From contig NZ_FOQI01000027.1 in NCBI RefSeq assembly GCF_900113705.1, positions 1-34,819 on the forward strand: DNA of 34,819 nt, given 5' to 3'. Shown piece after piece: positions 6,665 through 15,266 of the stretch. Position 1 is the stretch's first letter. Each line of letters starts with the position of its first letter. A model generated the notes under the pieces. The model was not told the DNA's origin. It made no database searches and was given only the letters and a program-made list of their open reading frames with translations. The position numbers and the translations under genes were made by a program. The stretch comes from Collimonas sp. OK307. Its GTDB lineage: Bacteria > Pseudomonadota > Gammaproteobacteria > Burkholderiales > Burkholderiaceae_D.

Positions 6665-9529
6665 ATGACACAATCGCGGCCTGCTCTTGAAGATCTGGTA
6701 CAACATGCCGATTTCATTGAACGCCATATCGGTCCGGATCACACCCAGCAAAAGGCCATGTTGTCGATGCTCGGTTTCGAATCGATCGATGCATTGATAC
6801 AAAAAGTAGTCCCGGCCGCTATCCTGGAGCGGCAGCCGCTGAAGCTCGGCTCCCCGCGCAGCGAAGCTGAAACGCTGGCGGCATTGCGCCAGATTGCCAG
6901 CAAGAACCAGTTGTTCAAATCACATATCGGCATGGGGTATTACAACTGCCATACGCCGACCGTGATCCTGCGTAATTTGCTGGAAAACCCGGCCTGGTAT
7001 ACCGCCTACACGCCATACCAGCCTGAAATTTCGCAAGGACGGCTGGAAGCGCTGCTGAATTTCCAGACCATGGTGACGGACCTGACCGGCATGGAGATCG
7101 CTAACGCGTCCTTGCTGGACGAAGCCACCGCCGCAGCCGAAGCGATGACATTTTGCCAGCGGCTGTCGAAAAGCAAGAGCAACATCTTCTTCGTTTCACA
7201 AGACTGTTATCCGCAAACCATCGACGTACTGCGCACCCGCGCCGCGCCAATCGGCGTCGAGGTGGTGGTCGGCGATCATCTTAAAGACCTGGAGCGGCTG
7301 GACTGCTTCGGCGTGCTGCTGCAGTACCCGACCCTGAACGGCGAGATCAACGACTATGCCGCCACCGCGCGTCTGGCGCATGGCAAGCAAGCGTTAGTCG
7401 TGGTTGCCGCCGATCTGCTGGCACTGACCCTGCTGACGCCGCCAGGCGAGTTCGGCGCCGATGTGGTGGTGGGCAGCGCCCAGCGCTTCGGTGTCCCGCT
7501 CGGTTATGGTGGTCCGCACGCGGCGTATTTCGCCACGCTGGATGCGCACAAGCGCGTGATGCCGGGACGATTGGTCGGTGTCTCGATCGACAGTCGCGGC
7601 CAACCGGCCTACCGCTTGGCGATGCAGACCCGCGAGCAACATATCCGCCGTGAAAAAGCCACCAGCAACGTCTGTACCGCACAAGTATTGCTGGCCAATA
7701 TCGCCAGCATGTACGCGGTTTACCACGGCCCGCAAGGCTTGAAGACGATCGCACAACGGGTACACCGGCTGACCGCGATCCTGGCCGAGGGCTTGCGTCT
7801 GCTGCACCATCCGGTGCCAACCGCCAGTTTCTTCGACACCATCACCGTGCATACCGGCGGCCATACACAGGATATCCATGCGGCTGCGCGCAGCCAGTCG
7901 GTCAACCTGCGTCTGATCGACGATGGCAGCGTCGGCATTGCGCTGGATGAAACCAGCACGCGAGCGGATGTGGAAGCGTTGTGGAATATCTTCGCACTCG
8001 GCAAACCGCTGCCGTCGTTCGACGCGCTGGAAGCCAGCGCCGACGAGCGGATCCCGGCGCCGCTGATGCGCAGCAGCGCATTCCTGACACACCCGGTATT
8101 CAACAGCCATCATTCGGAAACCCAGATGCTGCGCTATTTGCGCGCGCTGGCAGACAAGGACCTGGCGCTCGACCGCAGCATGATACCGCTCGGTTCCTGC
8201 ACCATGAAACTCAACGCCACTACCGAGATGATCCCGGTTACCTGGCCGGAGTTCGGTGCGCTGCATCCGTTCGCACCGCTGCATCAGGCCCTTGGTTATC
8301 AGCAACTGGTGGCCGATCTGGAAGAAATGCTGTGTGTCTGCACCGGCTACGATGCAGTATCGCTGCAACCAAATGCCGGTTCGCAGGGCGAATATGCCGG
8401 CTTGCTGGCGATCCGCGCCTATCACCAGAGCCGCGGCGAGGGTGAACGCAATATCTGCCTGATCCCGAGTTCCGCCCATGGCACCAATCCGGCGACGGCG
8501 CACATGGCTGGCATGCAAGTGGTGGTGGTGCAATGCGACGAGCAAGGTAACGTCAATGTCGCCGACCTGCGCGCCAAGGCGGATGAACACGCCAACGATC
8601 TGGCTGCGTTGATGATTACTTATCCATCAACCCACGGCGTATTTGAAGAGGCCATCGGCGAGATCTGCGAAATTGTCCATGCTCATGGCGGCCAGGTGTA
8701 TATCGACGGCGCCAACATGAATGCGATGGTCGGTTTGTGTGCGCCAGGCAAATTCGGTGGCGACGTCTCGCATCTGAATTTACACAAGACTTTCTGCATC
8801 CCGCATGGCGGCGGCGGGCCTGGTGTCGGTCCGATCGGCGTCAAGGCGCATCTGGCGCCTTTCCTGCCAGGTCACCGCATGCTGGAAAAAGGTATTGCGC
8901 CGGTCTCCGCAGCGCCTTGGGGCAGTGCCAGCATCCTGCCGATTACCTGGGCATATATCACGCTGATGGGTGCGCAGGGCTTGCGGCAAGCGAGTGAGCT
9001 GGCGATCCTGAACGCCAACTACATCATGCACCGGCTGGCGCCGCATTATCCAATCTTGTACAGCGGCAGCGACGGCCTGGTGGCGCACGAAGGCATCATC
9101 GACCTGCGTCCGCTCAAGGACAAGACCGGGATTACGGTGGACGACGTTGCGAAGCGCCTGATCGATTATGGTTTCCATGCGCCTACCATGTCGTTCCCGG
9201 TAGCTGGCACCTTGATGATCGAACCGACCGAAAGCGAATCCAAGGAAGAACTGGATCGTTTCTGCGACGCCATGATCGCGATTCGCGCAGAGATCAGGGC
9301 CGTGGAAAATGGCGATATCAAGGCCGAGCAGACGGCACTGCGCCATGCGCCGCATACGGCTCAGGATCTGACCGACGAATGGACCCGTGCGTATTCGCGC
9401 GAGCAAGCTGTATTCCCGTTGAAGTCGCTGCGTCAGAACAAGTATTGGCCACCGGTAGGGAGGATCGATAACGTCTACGGCGACCGCAATCTGGTTTGTT
9501 CCTGTCCGCCGATGTCGGATTACGAATAG
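6665..9529 (+). CDS. gcvP: Glycine dehydrogenase (decarboxylating), P protein
   Basis: A 954-residue PLP enzyme that decarboxylates glycine and passes the aminomethyl group to the lipoyl arm of GcvH. It is the fused, homodimeric form with N- and C-terminal aminotransferase-like halves. The PLP Lys is K708 in [20 protein letters not shown], followed by the glycine-rich loop. The N-terminus shows the usual FIERHIGP motif. The ATG at 6665 is preferred because GAAGGA precedes it at good spacing; an in-frame ATG 15 bases earlier has no ribosome site. It lies between gcvH and gcvT. Confidence 0.97.
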   Translation: MTQSRPALEDLVQHADFIERHIGPDHTQQKAMLSMLGFESIDALIQKVVPAAILERQPLKLGSPRSEAETLAALRQIASKNQLFKSHIGMGYYNCHTPTVILRNLLENPAWYTAYTPYQPEISQGRLEALLNFQTMVTDLTGMEIANASLLDEATAAAEAMTFCQRLSKSKSNIFFVSQDCYPQTIDVLRTRAAPIGVEVVVGDHLKDLERLDCFGVLLQYPTLNGEINDYAATARLAHGKQALVVVAADLLALTLLTPPGEFGADVVVGSAQRFGVPLGYGGPHAAYFATLDAHKRVMPGRLVGVSIDSRGQPAYRLAMQTREQHIRREKATSNVCTAQVLLANIASMYAVYHGPQGLKTIAQRVHRLTAILAEGLRLLHHPVPTASFFDTITVHTGGHTQDIHAAARSQSVNLRLIDDGSVGIALDETSTRADVEALWNIFALGKPLPSFDALEASADERIPAPLMRSSAFLTHPVFNSHHSETQMLRYLRALADKDLALDRSMIPLGSCTMKLNATTEMIPVTWPEFGALHPFAPLHQALGYQQLVADLEEMLCVCTGYDAVSLQPNAGSQGEYAGLLAIRAYHQSRGEGERNICLIPSSAHGTNPATAHMAGMQVVVVQCDEQGNVNVADLRAKADEHANDLAALMITYPSTHGVFEEAIGEICEIVHAHGGQVYIDGANMNAMVGLCAPGKFGGDVSHLNLHKTFCIPHGGGGPGVGPIGVKAHLAPFLPGHRMLEKGIAPVSAAPWGSASILPITWAYITLMGAQGLRQASELAILNANYIMHRLAPHYPILYSGSDGLVAHEGIIDLRPLKDKTGITVDDVAKRLIDYGFHAPTMSFPVAGTLMIEPTESESKEELDRFCDAMIAIRAEIRAVENGDIKAEQTALRHAPHTAQDLTDEWTRAYSREQAVFPLKSLRQNKYWPPVGRIDNVYGDRNLVCSCPPMSDYE

Positions 9530-9545
9530 GTCGCAAATGTACAAG

Positions 9546-9611
9546 CAGGATGGGCAAGCATTTTCACCCACGCGTTACCGAAGTATGCCGCGGGGACCGG
9601 TGCCCATCCTG
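9546..9611 (+). other. Nested inverted repeat between gcvP and gcvT
   Basis: CAGGATGGGCA (9546-9556) pairs perfectly with TGCCCATCCTG (9601-9611). Inside, CCCACGCG (9567-9574) can pair with CGCGGGG (9589-9595) with one unpaired A. The RNA would be a two-tier stem in the 105-bp intercistronic gap just before the gcvT ribosome site. There is no T-tract, so it is probably not an intrinsic terminator. An mRNA processing or stability role, or translational control of gcvT, is an inference. Confidence 0.6.
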
Positions 9612-9634
9612 TTAACTGATAAAGGACATTTTTC

Positions 9635-10765
9635 ATGAGTGATATCGGCAACGACGCGCCAGCGGCGCGTACACCGCTGTACCAATTGCATCTGGAACTA
9701 GGCGCCAAGATGGTGCCGTTCGCAGGCTACGAAATGCCGTTGCAATATCCGAGCGGCATTCTCAAGGAACATAATCACACCCGCAGCCAGGCCGGTCTGT
9801 TCGACGTATCGCACATGGGGCAATTGCGCCTGAGCGGCGCGGGCGCCGCCGCGGCACTGGAATCGCTGGTGCCGGTCGATATTGTCGATCTGCCCGTGAA
9901 CCAGCAGCGTTATGCGCTGTTTACCAACCAGCAAGGCGGCATCCTCGACGACCTGATGGTTGCCAATGCCGGCGATCACCTGTTCCTGGTGGTGAATGCC
10001 GCCTGCAAGCAGCAAGACACCGCACACCTGCGGGAGCATCTGTCCAGTCTCTGTCAAATCGAAGAATTGAGCGATCGCTCTTTGCTCGCTTTGCAAGGAC
10101 CTGCGGCGGCGGCCGTGATGGCGCGCATCGCTCCGGATAGCGCGAAGATGATTTTCATGCAGACAGCCAAATTTATTTTGGCTGGAAGCGAATGCTTTGT
10201 CAGCCGTTCCGGTTATACCGGCGAAGACGGCTTTGAAATTTCGGTGCCGAATGCCGGAGCTGAAGCCTTGGCGCGGCTGCTGCTGGCGCAACCGGAGGTG
10301 GCGCCTATCGGTCTTGGTGCGCGTGATTCGCTGCGGCTGGAGGCAGGGCTGTGCTTATACGGCCATGACATGGATGGCAGCACCACGCCGGTCGAAGCTA
10401 GCCTGGGCTGGGCCTTGTCCAAGGTGCGGCGTGCCGGCGGCGCTCGCGCCGGCGGCTATCCTGGCGCCGAGGTGATCGCGCGCCAGCTTGACCAAGGCGT
10501 CGACCGCAAACGGGTCGGCCTGCTGCTCAAGGATCGCATGCCGGCGCGTGAAGGTGCGGAACTGGTCGACGCCGACGGCAGGCAAGTGGGCAAGATCACC
10601 AGCGGCGGTTTCGGGCCGACGCTGGGTAGCCCGGTAGCAATGGGTTATGTTGATAGCGCACACGCGAAAATCGGCACATTGCTGCAAGCCATGGTGCGCG
10701 GCAAAGGTGTGCCTGTCGAGGTGGTCAAGACGCCGTTTACCCCGGCGCGTTATTTCCGCGGCTGA
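9635..10765 (+). CDS. gcvT: Aminomethyltransferase (glycine cleavage T protein)
   Basis: A 376-residue folate-binding T protein that releases ammonia from aminomethyl-GcvH and makes 5,10-methylene-tetrahydrofolate. Motifs include FAGYEMPLQYPSGI, LFDVSHMGQ, GGILDDLMV (the conserved Asp region of the folate site), SRSGYTGEDGFEI and GLGARDSLRLEAGLCLYGHDM. Length is normal. The ATG follows a weak site (AAAGGACATTTTTC) and the inverted repeat at 9546-9611. The order H-P-T differs from the familiar T-H-P order. It converges with the TauD-like gene that follows. Confidence 0.97.
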   Translation: MSDIGNDAPAARTPLYQLHLELGAKMVPFAGYEMPLQYPSGILKEHNHTRSQAGLFDVSHMGQLRLSGAGAAAALESLVPVDIVDLPVNQQRYALFTNQQGGILDDLMVANAGDHLFLVVNAACKQQDTAHLREHLSSLCQIEELSDRSLLALQGPAAAAVMARIAPDSAKMIFMQTAKFILAGSECFVSRSGYTGEDGFEISVPNAGAEALARLLLAQPEVAPIGLGARDSLRLEAGLCLYGHDMDGSTTPVEASLGWALSKVRRAGGARAGGYPGAEVIARQLDQGVDRKRVGLLLKDRMPAREGAELVDADGRQVGKITSGGFGPTLGSPVAMGYVDSAHAKIGTLLQAMVRGKGVPVEVVKTPFTPARYFRG

Positions 10766-10788
10766 CGGACTGACGGATAAGTGCCGAT

Positions 10789-10810
10789 GCCGGTCGACGA
10801 TCAGACCGGC
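10789..10810. other. Inverted repeat at the gcvT / dioxygenase convergence
   Basis: GCCGGTC (10789-10795) pairs with GACCGGC (10804-10810) with an eight-base loop. It spans the end of the minus-strand dioxygenase gene and lies 23 bp after gcvT. It may act as a transcription-slowing hairpin for both genes, but it lacks a T-tract. Confidence 0.35.
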
Positions 10811-11691
10811 ACGTCGCCTTCGACGGTAGTGCGATACAGGGTGCGGCGTAAATGCTGAGGTGTGACCGCCGCATAATGTACCGTGCTGCGGTTGTCCCAA
10901 AATACCATGTCATGCGCGCGCCATTGATGGCGGTAGACGTTTTCGGCGCGTTTCGTATGTTCGTGCAAATAACGTAGCAAGGCCTCGCTTTCATCCTCGG
11001 GCAAGCCGACGATATGCGAGGTAAATCCTTCGCTGACAAACAATGCCTTGCGGCCGCTTGCCGGATGCACGCGTATTACCGGATGCTCGACTTCAGGCAC
11101 TTCGTCGATCTGCTTTTGCGTCAGGTCGGCACGCCAGGGCGACATCTTTTGCAGGCGGCGATAGCGATAGACATAAGAATGCACCGCACGCCGTCCTTCC
11201 AAGGCTTGCCTGACATCGGCGGGCAAGGTTTCATAGGCGTTGAACATATTGGCGAACAAGGTATCTCCTTGTTCGGCCGGTAATTCCTGCGCGTGCAGCA
11301 GGGAACCCAGGCTCGGTTTTGGCATATACGACAGATCGGAATGCCAGTCGGCGCCGGCATCCACCAGACCGATCGGCTTGCCATCTTCGATGACATTGGA
11401 AACGATCAGGATTTCCGGATGGCCTTGCAGGTGAAAGCGGTTCAATACATGGACTTGCAGAGGGCCGAAGCGGCGGCTGAATGCCACATGTTGTTCCGGT
11501 GTGATACGTTGTTCGCGAAATACCAGGACGTTGTGCCTGACCAGGGCTGCGCGTATGCGGGCCAGATCCTGTGCGGAAACCGGTAATCGCAAATCGAGGC
11601 CCAGGATTTCCGCGCCTAACGGTCCCTCGATGGGGCGGATCTCGAATGACTGGGTGGCGGTGGACGGCGGCAAGGTGCTGGTGTTGGGCAT
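10801..11691 (-). CDS. TauD/TfdA-family Fe(II)/2-oxoglutarate dioxygenase
   Basis: A 296-residue oxygenase that would hydroxylate a small substrate while turning 2-oxoglutarate into succinate and CO2. The iron facial triad is visible as His117-x-Asp119 (WHSDLSY) and the distal His272 (STVHYA), with the 2-oxoglutarate-binding Arg in RRTLYRTT near the C-terminus. The HxD to distal-His spacing fits the TauD/TfdA group. Neighbours do not include sulfonate or phenoxyacetate genes, so the substrate is unknown. The gene is alone on the minus strand, convergent with gcvT. A promoter and palindrome lie upstream. Confidence 0.85.
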   Translation of the reverse strand: MPNTSTLPPSTATQSFEIRPIEGPLGAEILGLDLRLPVSAQDLARIRAALVRHNVLVFREQRITPEQHVAFSRRFGPLQVHVLNRFHLQGHPEILIVSNVIEDGKPIGLVDAGADWHSDLSYMPKPSLGSLLHAQELPAEQGDTLFANMFNAYETLPADVRQALEGRRAVHSYVYRYRRLQKMSPWRADLTQKQIDEVPEVEHPVIRVHPASGRKALFVSEGFTSHIVGLPEDESEALLRYLHEHTKRAENVYRHQWRAHDMVFWDNRSTVHYAAVTPQHLRRTLYRTTVEGDVPV

Positions 11692-11723
11692 GAGATGACT
11701 CGGATAACGGAGCGGCGTGCCTG

Positions 11724-11793
11724 CAATGACATCATTGAACAGGGAATGCCATCCTGAAATGACATTACACCTGTTCTCGCATCGTCACTGCAA
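11724..11793 (-). promoter_or_regulatory. Candidate promoter and palindrome upstream of the TauD-like gene
   Basis: Reading the minus strand, TTGCAG (11793-11788) is followed after 18 bases by TGTAAT (11769-11764). The palindrome CAATGA-CA-TCATTG (11724-11737) lies about 20-33 bases downstream of the expected start site and 32 bp before the start codon. This would suit repressor binding. The match to consensus is moderate. Confidence 0.4.
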
Positions 11794-11861
11794 ATAATGG
11801 ATTCTCATAACCATATGTGTTTTGCAGTGCAATGCGTTGTGTTGCTTTGCCACGTACCTCT

Positions 11862-12644
11862 CTAGCGCTGCGTCGAGACCAGGGCAAACATGGCGCCTTG
11901 CGGATCCAGGCCCTGGACAATCCAGCTGCCACCAGGAACCTGGTGCGGGCCCATGAGGACCTTGCCGCCAGCCTCGTTGATGCGCGTAACAGCGACGTCA
12001 ATGGCCTCGACATTGATGTAATAGAGCCAGCAAGTGACTGGCATTTCCGGCATTTTTGTCATCATGCCGCCGATCGGCGCGCCGCCGGTGGCGAACGTCT
12101 GGTAGACGCCCATCGGCCCCATGTCGATCGCTTCGGCCTTGGTCCAGCCGAACAGGCCGGAATAGAAAGCAAATGCGCTTTCCATATCGCCGGCGTGTAA
12201 TTCATGCCAGCCGACATGGCCCGGCGTGCCTGCAACCGGCGGCGCCGGCTGGGCTTCGGTATTGCCTTTGAACAGGAAAAATCCTGCGCCGTGCGGATCT
12301 GCCGCCACGGCAAAGCGGCCGACTCCCGGGATGTCTTCCGGCGGGCGGCGGATAGTGCCGCCTGCAGCCACCACGCGCCCGGCGTAGTCATCGACATCGC
12401 TGACGGCGATATAGCCGTTCCAGCCGGGCCGCGCGCCCATGGCACGTGCTTCTTCCGGGATCTGCATCAGGCCGCCGACCATGATGGTTCCGGCGGACAG
12501 TATGGTGTAAGGGGGACCGCCCATGCCGGCATCCTGCATGTTCCAGCCGACTACGCTCTTATAGAAAGACTCGGCGGCCTTGGTGTCGCTGGTCATCAGG
12601 TCGTACCACACAAATTTTGCTTGGTTAGTATTAGTAGTAGACAT
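11862..12644 (-). CDS. Two-domain VOC (glyoxalase/bleomycin-resistance fold) protein
   Basis: A 260-residue protein with two tandem VOC domains: about residues 8-120 (FVWYDLMTSDTKAAESFYKSVVGWNM) and 138-255 (GWHELHAGDMESAFAFYSGLFGWTKAEAIDM). Each repeats the typical F-Y-x-x-L/V-F/V-G-W pattern. It resembles the CFP30B-like hydroxylase/VOC group of unknown substrate. The start at 12644 is chosen because GAAGGAGTC precedes it on the minus strand; an in-frame ATG 33 bp further upstream has no such site. It is divergent from the methyltransferase gene. No substrate can be named. Confidence 0.85.
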   Translation of the reverse strand: MSTTNTNQAKFVWYDLMTSDTKAAESFYKSVVGWNMQDAGMGGPPYTILSAGTIMVGGLMQIPEEARAMGARPGWNGYIAVSDVDDYAGRVVAAGGTIRRPPEDIPGVGRFAVAADPHGAGFFLFKGNTEAQPAPPVAGTPGHVGWHELHAGDMESAFAFYSGLFGWTKAEAIDMGPMGVYQTFATGGAPIGGMMTKMPEMPVTCWLYYINVEAIDVAVTRINEAGGKVLMGPHQVPGGSWIVQGLDPQGAMFALVSTQR

Positions 12645-12733
12645 TGCGTTTGACTCCTTCGCTTGAATTTGATGCAACAGTACTTCCAGGGTTCATGTTG
12701 GATAATTTCCATCCATGCGCTACAGTACTAGGC

Positions 12734-13363
12734 ATGATACTACTGCCTGAAGATCTGGAAAAAATTGCCGCTCTTACCCTGGAGCATTACAACCAACGTG
12801 CCGAAGACTTCCGCGAAGGAACCCGCGACCACGACGTCAGCCAGAACATTGCCGCGCTGCTGCGCCATATCAAAGGCACGCCGCCTTTCTCGATCCTGGA
12901 CGTCGGCTGCGGTCCGGGGCGCGACCTGCGCACATTCAGCAAGCTCGGTCACATTGCTGTCGGCGTTGAAGGTGCGGAGCGTTTCGTCGAGATGGCGCGG
13001 GCGGATAGCGGCTGCGAGGTCTGGCATCAGGATTTTCTCAAACTCGATTTCCCGGACGCGCGTTTCGACGGTATCTTCGCCAACGCGGCGCTGTTCCATA
13101 TCCCCAGCCAGGAACTGCCGCGCGTCTTGCGGCAATTCCATGCAACGTTGAAACCTGATGGCGTATTGTTCAGTTCCAACCCGCGCGGCAGCAACCAGGA
13201 GGGCTGGAATAGCGGCCGTTACGGCAGCTATCACGATCTCGCGGCATGGCGCCATTTCATGTCCGATGCCGGCTTCTCCGAACTGGAGCACTACTATCGG
13301 CCAGATGGACTGCCGCGTGAGCAGCAACCATGGCTGGCCAGCGTCTGGCGCAAACAGTCATGA
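12734..13363 (+). CDS. Class I SAM-dependent methyltransferase
   Basis: A 209-residue protein with the SAM-binding motif I ILDVGCGPGRDL, an acidic end to strand 2 (VGVEGAE), and FDGIFANAALFHI as motif IV. The fold is a type 11/25 methyltransferase; the acceptor is not evident. The ATG at 12734 is taken as the start because it begins at the conserved LLPEDLEKIAALTLEHYNQRAEDF region. The ribosome site is weak, and in-frame ATGs at 12695 and 12644 are alternatives. The octamer ACAGTACT occurs twice upstream (12678 and 12722). The gene ends against the 11-bp tandem repeat. Confidence 0.8.
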   Translation: MILLPEDLEKIAALTLEHYNQRAEDFREGTRDHDVSQNIAALLRHIKGTPPFSILDVGCGPGRDLRTFSKLGHIAVGVEGAERFVEMARADSGCEVWHQDFLKLDFPDARFDGIFANAALFHIPSQELPRVLRQFHATLKPDGVLFSSNPRGSNQEGWNSGRYGSYHDLAAWRHFMSDAGFSELEHYYRPDGLPREQQPWLASVWRKQS

Positions 13364-13369
13364 AACGGC

Positions 13370-13468
13370 GAATGGCGACTAAGCGGCGACTAAGCGGCGA
13401 TTAAGTGGCGATTAAGTGGCAATTAAGTGGCAATTAAGTGGCAATTAAGTGGCAATTAAGCGGCTGGT
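13370..13468. repeat. 11-bp tandem repeat (seven clean units plus degenerate ends)
   Basis: Seven head-to-tail 11-mers occupy 13381-13457: AAGCGGCGACT, AAGCGGCGATT, AAGTGGCGATT and then four identical AAGTGGCAATT units. A degenerate copy flanks each side (13370-13380 and 13458-13468). The array fills the gap between the methyltransferase stop and the hydrolase stop, and the hydrolase stop codon lies in the last unit. Base changes drift in order along the array, as expected from stepwise slippage. TTAA recurs in changing frames, so the array stops translation in all six frames. Confidence 0.95.
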
Positions 13469-14403
13469 GATGCCGGTGGTGTTTGTAGTGTTTCAAGCTT
13501 GAGAAATTGCGTTGTCGCTTCTATCACGCCCGGGTCTTTCAACAACCGGCCATGTCCCAGGTTGCGCGTGCTGAGCAACTGCGCATCAGGCAATTTTTCC
13601 ATCAACACCTGGGCTGAGCGAAATGGCACGATGTTGTCGTCGCAATCGTGTATTACCAATGTAGGCGTGCCTATCCGAGGTGCGACATGGCCGGCGCCCA
13701 TGCGCTCGAAGAGCATCCCTTCGCGTGCTTCGAGATAGGACACCATGTCTGCGCGGACGCTTTCACGGATGCCGAAGGCGAGGGCGTAGTCGCGCGTTGC
13801 CTGCAACATGGAAACCGGTGACGAAATCAGCACCAGTTTATCTAGCGCCAATCCCAATCCCAATCCGTTCGCAGCCGCAATATATGCTGCAGCACCGCCC
13901 ATGGAATGGCCAACCAGCGCCTGAACCCTGCCGAGGCGCGCAGCCGCATAAGCCAGCGCCCGCACAAACTGCGGTAGCGTGCTGCTCCAGGCTGAACTGC
14001 GCCCGTGCCCCGGCTGATCGATAATTACCACGGCCCAGCCGGCTGCGCTCAAGGCGTCGGCCAGGGCCATCATTTGCAAACCCCAGCCGGCCCAGCCATG
14101 CGTCATCAGCAGTTGCGGGGCATTCTCCGGCGCCGGCCAGTGATAAAGGGTGATCGAAGCGCGCTCAAAGGGCAGCGATTCAACACGCACATTGGGCGGC
14201 GCCATAAAACGGCGTGAAGCCAGCTTGCCCGGAATCGGCGTGCAGAACAGGTGGGCGGCAATACGCGGAGTCAGGCCAGGAGCGACGAATTGCGACAGGC
14301 GTACGCCCGTCCTTAGCAATTTGAACAGACCGCTCGCCGGAGCTTTACTTGCTGCGCGAGCTTTGGCGGCGAGCGGCTGGCTTGGGGCAGGATGCATATC
14401 CAT
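13456..14403 (-). CDS. Alpha/beta-hydrolase fold esterase/lipase-like protein
   Basis: A 315-residue hydrolase. Visible elements are the oxyanion-hole region LLMTHGWAGWG, the nucleophile elbow GHSMGG (catalytic Ser), the acid region VIHDCDDNIVPF and the catalytic His in NLGHGRLLKDP, so the triad is complete. About 70 N-terminal residues precede the hydrolase core, rich in Ala and Lys at first; I see no clear signal peptide. AGGAAA lies before the ATG. It follows the 41-residue membrane-protein gene by 43 bp and probably shares its TetR-controlled promoter. The substrate is unknown; a lipid or ester is typical. Confidence 0.85.
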   Translation of the reverse strand: MDMHPAPSQPLAAKARAASKAPASGLFKLLRTGVRLSQFVAPGLTPRIAAHLFCTPIPGKLASRRFMAPPNVRVESLPFERASITLYHWPAPENAPQLLMTHGWAGWGLQMMALADALSAAGWAVVIIDQPGHGRSSAWSSTLPQFVRALAYAAARLGRVQALVGHSMGGAAAYIAAANGLGLGLALDKLVLISSPVSMLQATRDYALAFGIRESVRADMVSYLEAREGMLFERMGAGHVAPRIGTPTLVIHDCDDNIVPFRSAQVLMEKLPDAQLLSTRNLGHGRLLKDPGVIEATTQFLKLETLQTPPASPAA

Positions 14404-14446
14404 GAAAACTTTCCTGTAAGGTATGAAACTGCTGGTTGAGGTGCGG

Positions 14447-14572
14447 TCAAAAGAAAATGAAGTCGTCGTTGCAGTCAGGGAGGGATTGCCCTGTCAGGCG
14501 AATCAAGCGCCATGCCGTCAGGCCGGCAATGGCAAGGGTGATCAAAGTGATGCATCCGGTAATAATCAACAT
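14447..14572 (-). CDS. Small single-pass membrane protein, 41 residues
   Basis: This short gene encodes MLIITGCITL, a hydrophobic stretch to about residue 20, then WRLIRLTGQSLPDCNDDFIFF. It is one predicted transmembrane helix (about 2-24), a positively charged flank and an acidic/aromatic tail NDDFIFF. AAGGA lies five bases before the ATG; an ATG six bases further upstream would add two residues. It is followed after 43 bp by the hydrolase gene on the same strand, and a palindrome matching the one upstream of the TetR gene lies just ahead of it (14585-14600). I believe similar short proteins with an NDDF tail occur in Burkholderiales, but this is from memory. Function is unknown. Confidence 0.7.
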   Translation of the reverse strand: MLIITGCITLITLAIAGLTAWRLIRLTGQSLPDCNDDFIFF

Positions 14573-14584
14573 GGCCATCCTTTA

Positions 14585-14600
14585 TCGCACATGCGTGCGA
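14585..14600 (-). promoter_or_regulatory. Candidate TetR operator ahead of the small-protein/hydrolase operon
   Basis: TCGCAC-ATGC-GTGCGA is a perfect 6+6 palindrome. It ends 7 bp upstream of the longer possible start (14578) of the small membrane protein. A minus-strand promoter with TTGCAT, 16 bases and TATTAC lies just upstream. The same half-sites recur ahead of the TetR gene at 15267-15282 with the same four-base spacer. Confidence 0.6.
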
Positions 14601-14646
14601 AATTAGCGTAATAAAAATCACATATCCGATGCAAGCATCGCTCTAT

Positions 14647-15255
14647 TTATGCGTGATAGTTGAAGCTGCGATAGGTCGAGGTCAGGCGTTCGTAGGCGTT
14701 GCGCACCCTGTCTTGCGCCTTGGGATCACGCAGGAAACGCGCATCGTGCATCAAGCCGACCATCAGGCTGTAGATTTCGAATACCAGTTGCTCAGGGTCG
14801 GTATCGGGTCGCAAATGACCTTCATCCAGCGCCTGGATGACAGAGCGACGTAATATTGCGCGCCACCGCAATACGTTATGTTGCAGCCGCTCGCGCATCG
14901 GGCTGTCAACATCGTCGTACTCAAACGCGCCCGCGACATAAATACAGCCGGTGACATTGCAGGCGCGTGAAATCCAGTTCATCACCAGCGCGTTGAGACG
15001 AGGCAGGCCGCGCGGTTGCGACATAGCCGGTTCGAACACGTCGGCCGCAAAACGCCGGTCGAATTCATTCAGCACCGCTTCATGCAATGCTTCACGGGAA
15101 CCGACGCGCGAGAATACGCCGCTTTTGCTGATGCCCAGCCGTTTTGCGACCTCGCCCAGAGAGAGACTTTCCAATCCCTGAGCCGCAACCATGTCCAATG
15201 CCGTATCGACAATGGCCGCCAGGGTGAGTTCGCTTTTTTCAGTATGGGTATCCAT
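14647..15255 (-). CDS. TetR-family transcriptional repressor
   Basis: A 202-residue regulator with an N-terminal helix-turn-helix (about residues 10-55, LSLGEVAKRLGISKSGVFSRVGSREALHEAVL) and a C-terminal ligand/dimer domain (VTGCIYVAGAFEYDDVDSPMRERLQ) that resembles the TetR_C_33 group. The ligand is unknown. It lies upstream of, and in the same direction as, the small-protein and hydrolase genes. Near-identical palindromes precede both it and that operon, which suggests autoregulation and repression of the downstream pair (inference). Confidence 0.85.
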   Translation of the reverse strand: MDTHTEKSELTLAAIVDTALDMVAAQGLESLSLGEVAKRLGISKSGVFSRVGSREALHEAVLNEFDRRFAADVFEPAMSQPRGLPRLNALVMNWISRACNVTGCIYVAGAFEYDDVDSPMRERLQHNVLRWRAILRRSVIQALDEGHLRPDTDPEQLVFEIYSLMVGLMHDARFLRDPKAQDRVRNAYERLTSTYRSFNYHA

Positions 15256-15266
15256 GTGTCGGAGTT

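Noticed and set aside
7394-8590. 398-codon minus-strand frame inside gcvP
   Set aside because: It is fully antisense to a certain gene, rich in His, Gln and Arg without domain signatures.
13370-13468. Possible CRISPR array
   Set aside because: The units are 11 bp with no spacers between them, and there are no cas genes nearby; this is a simple tandem repeat.
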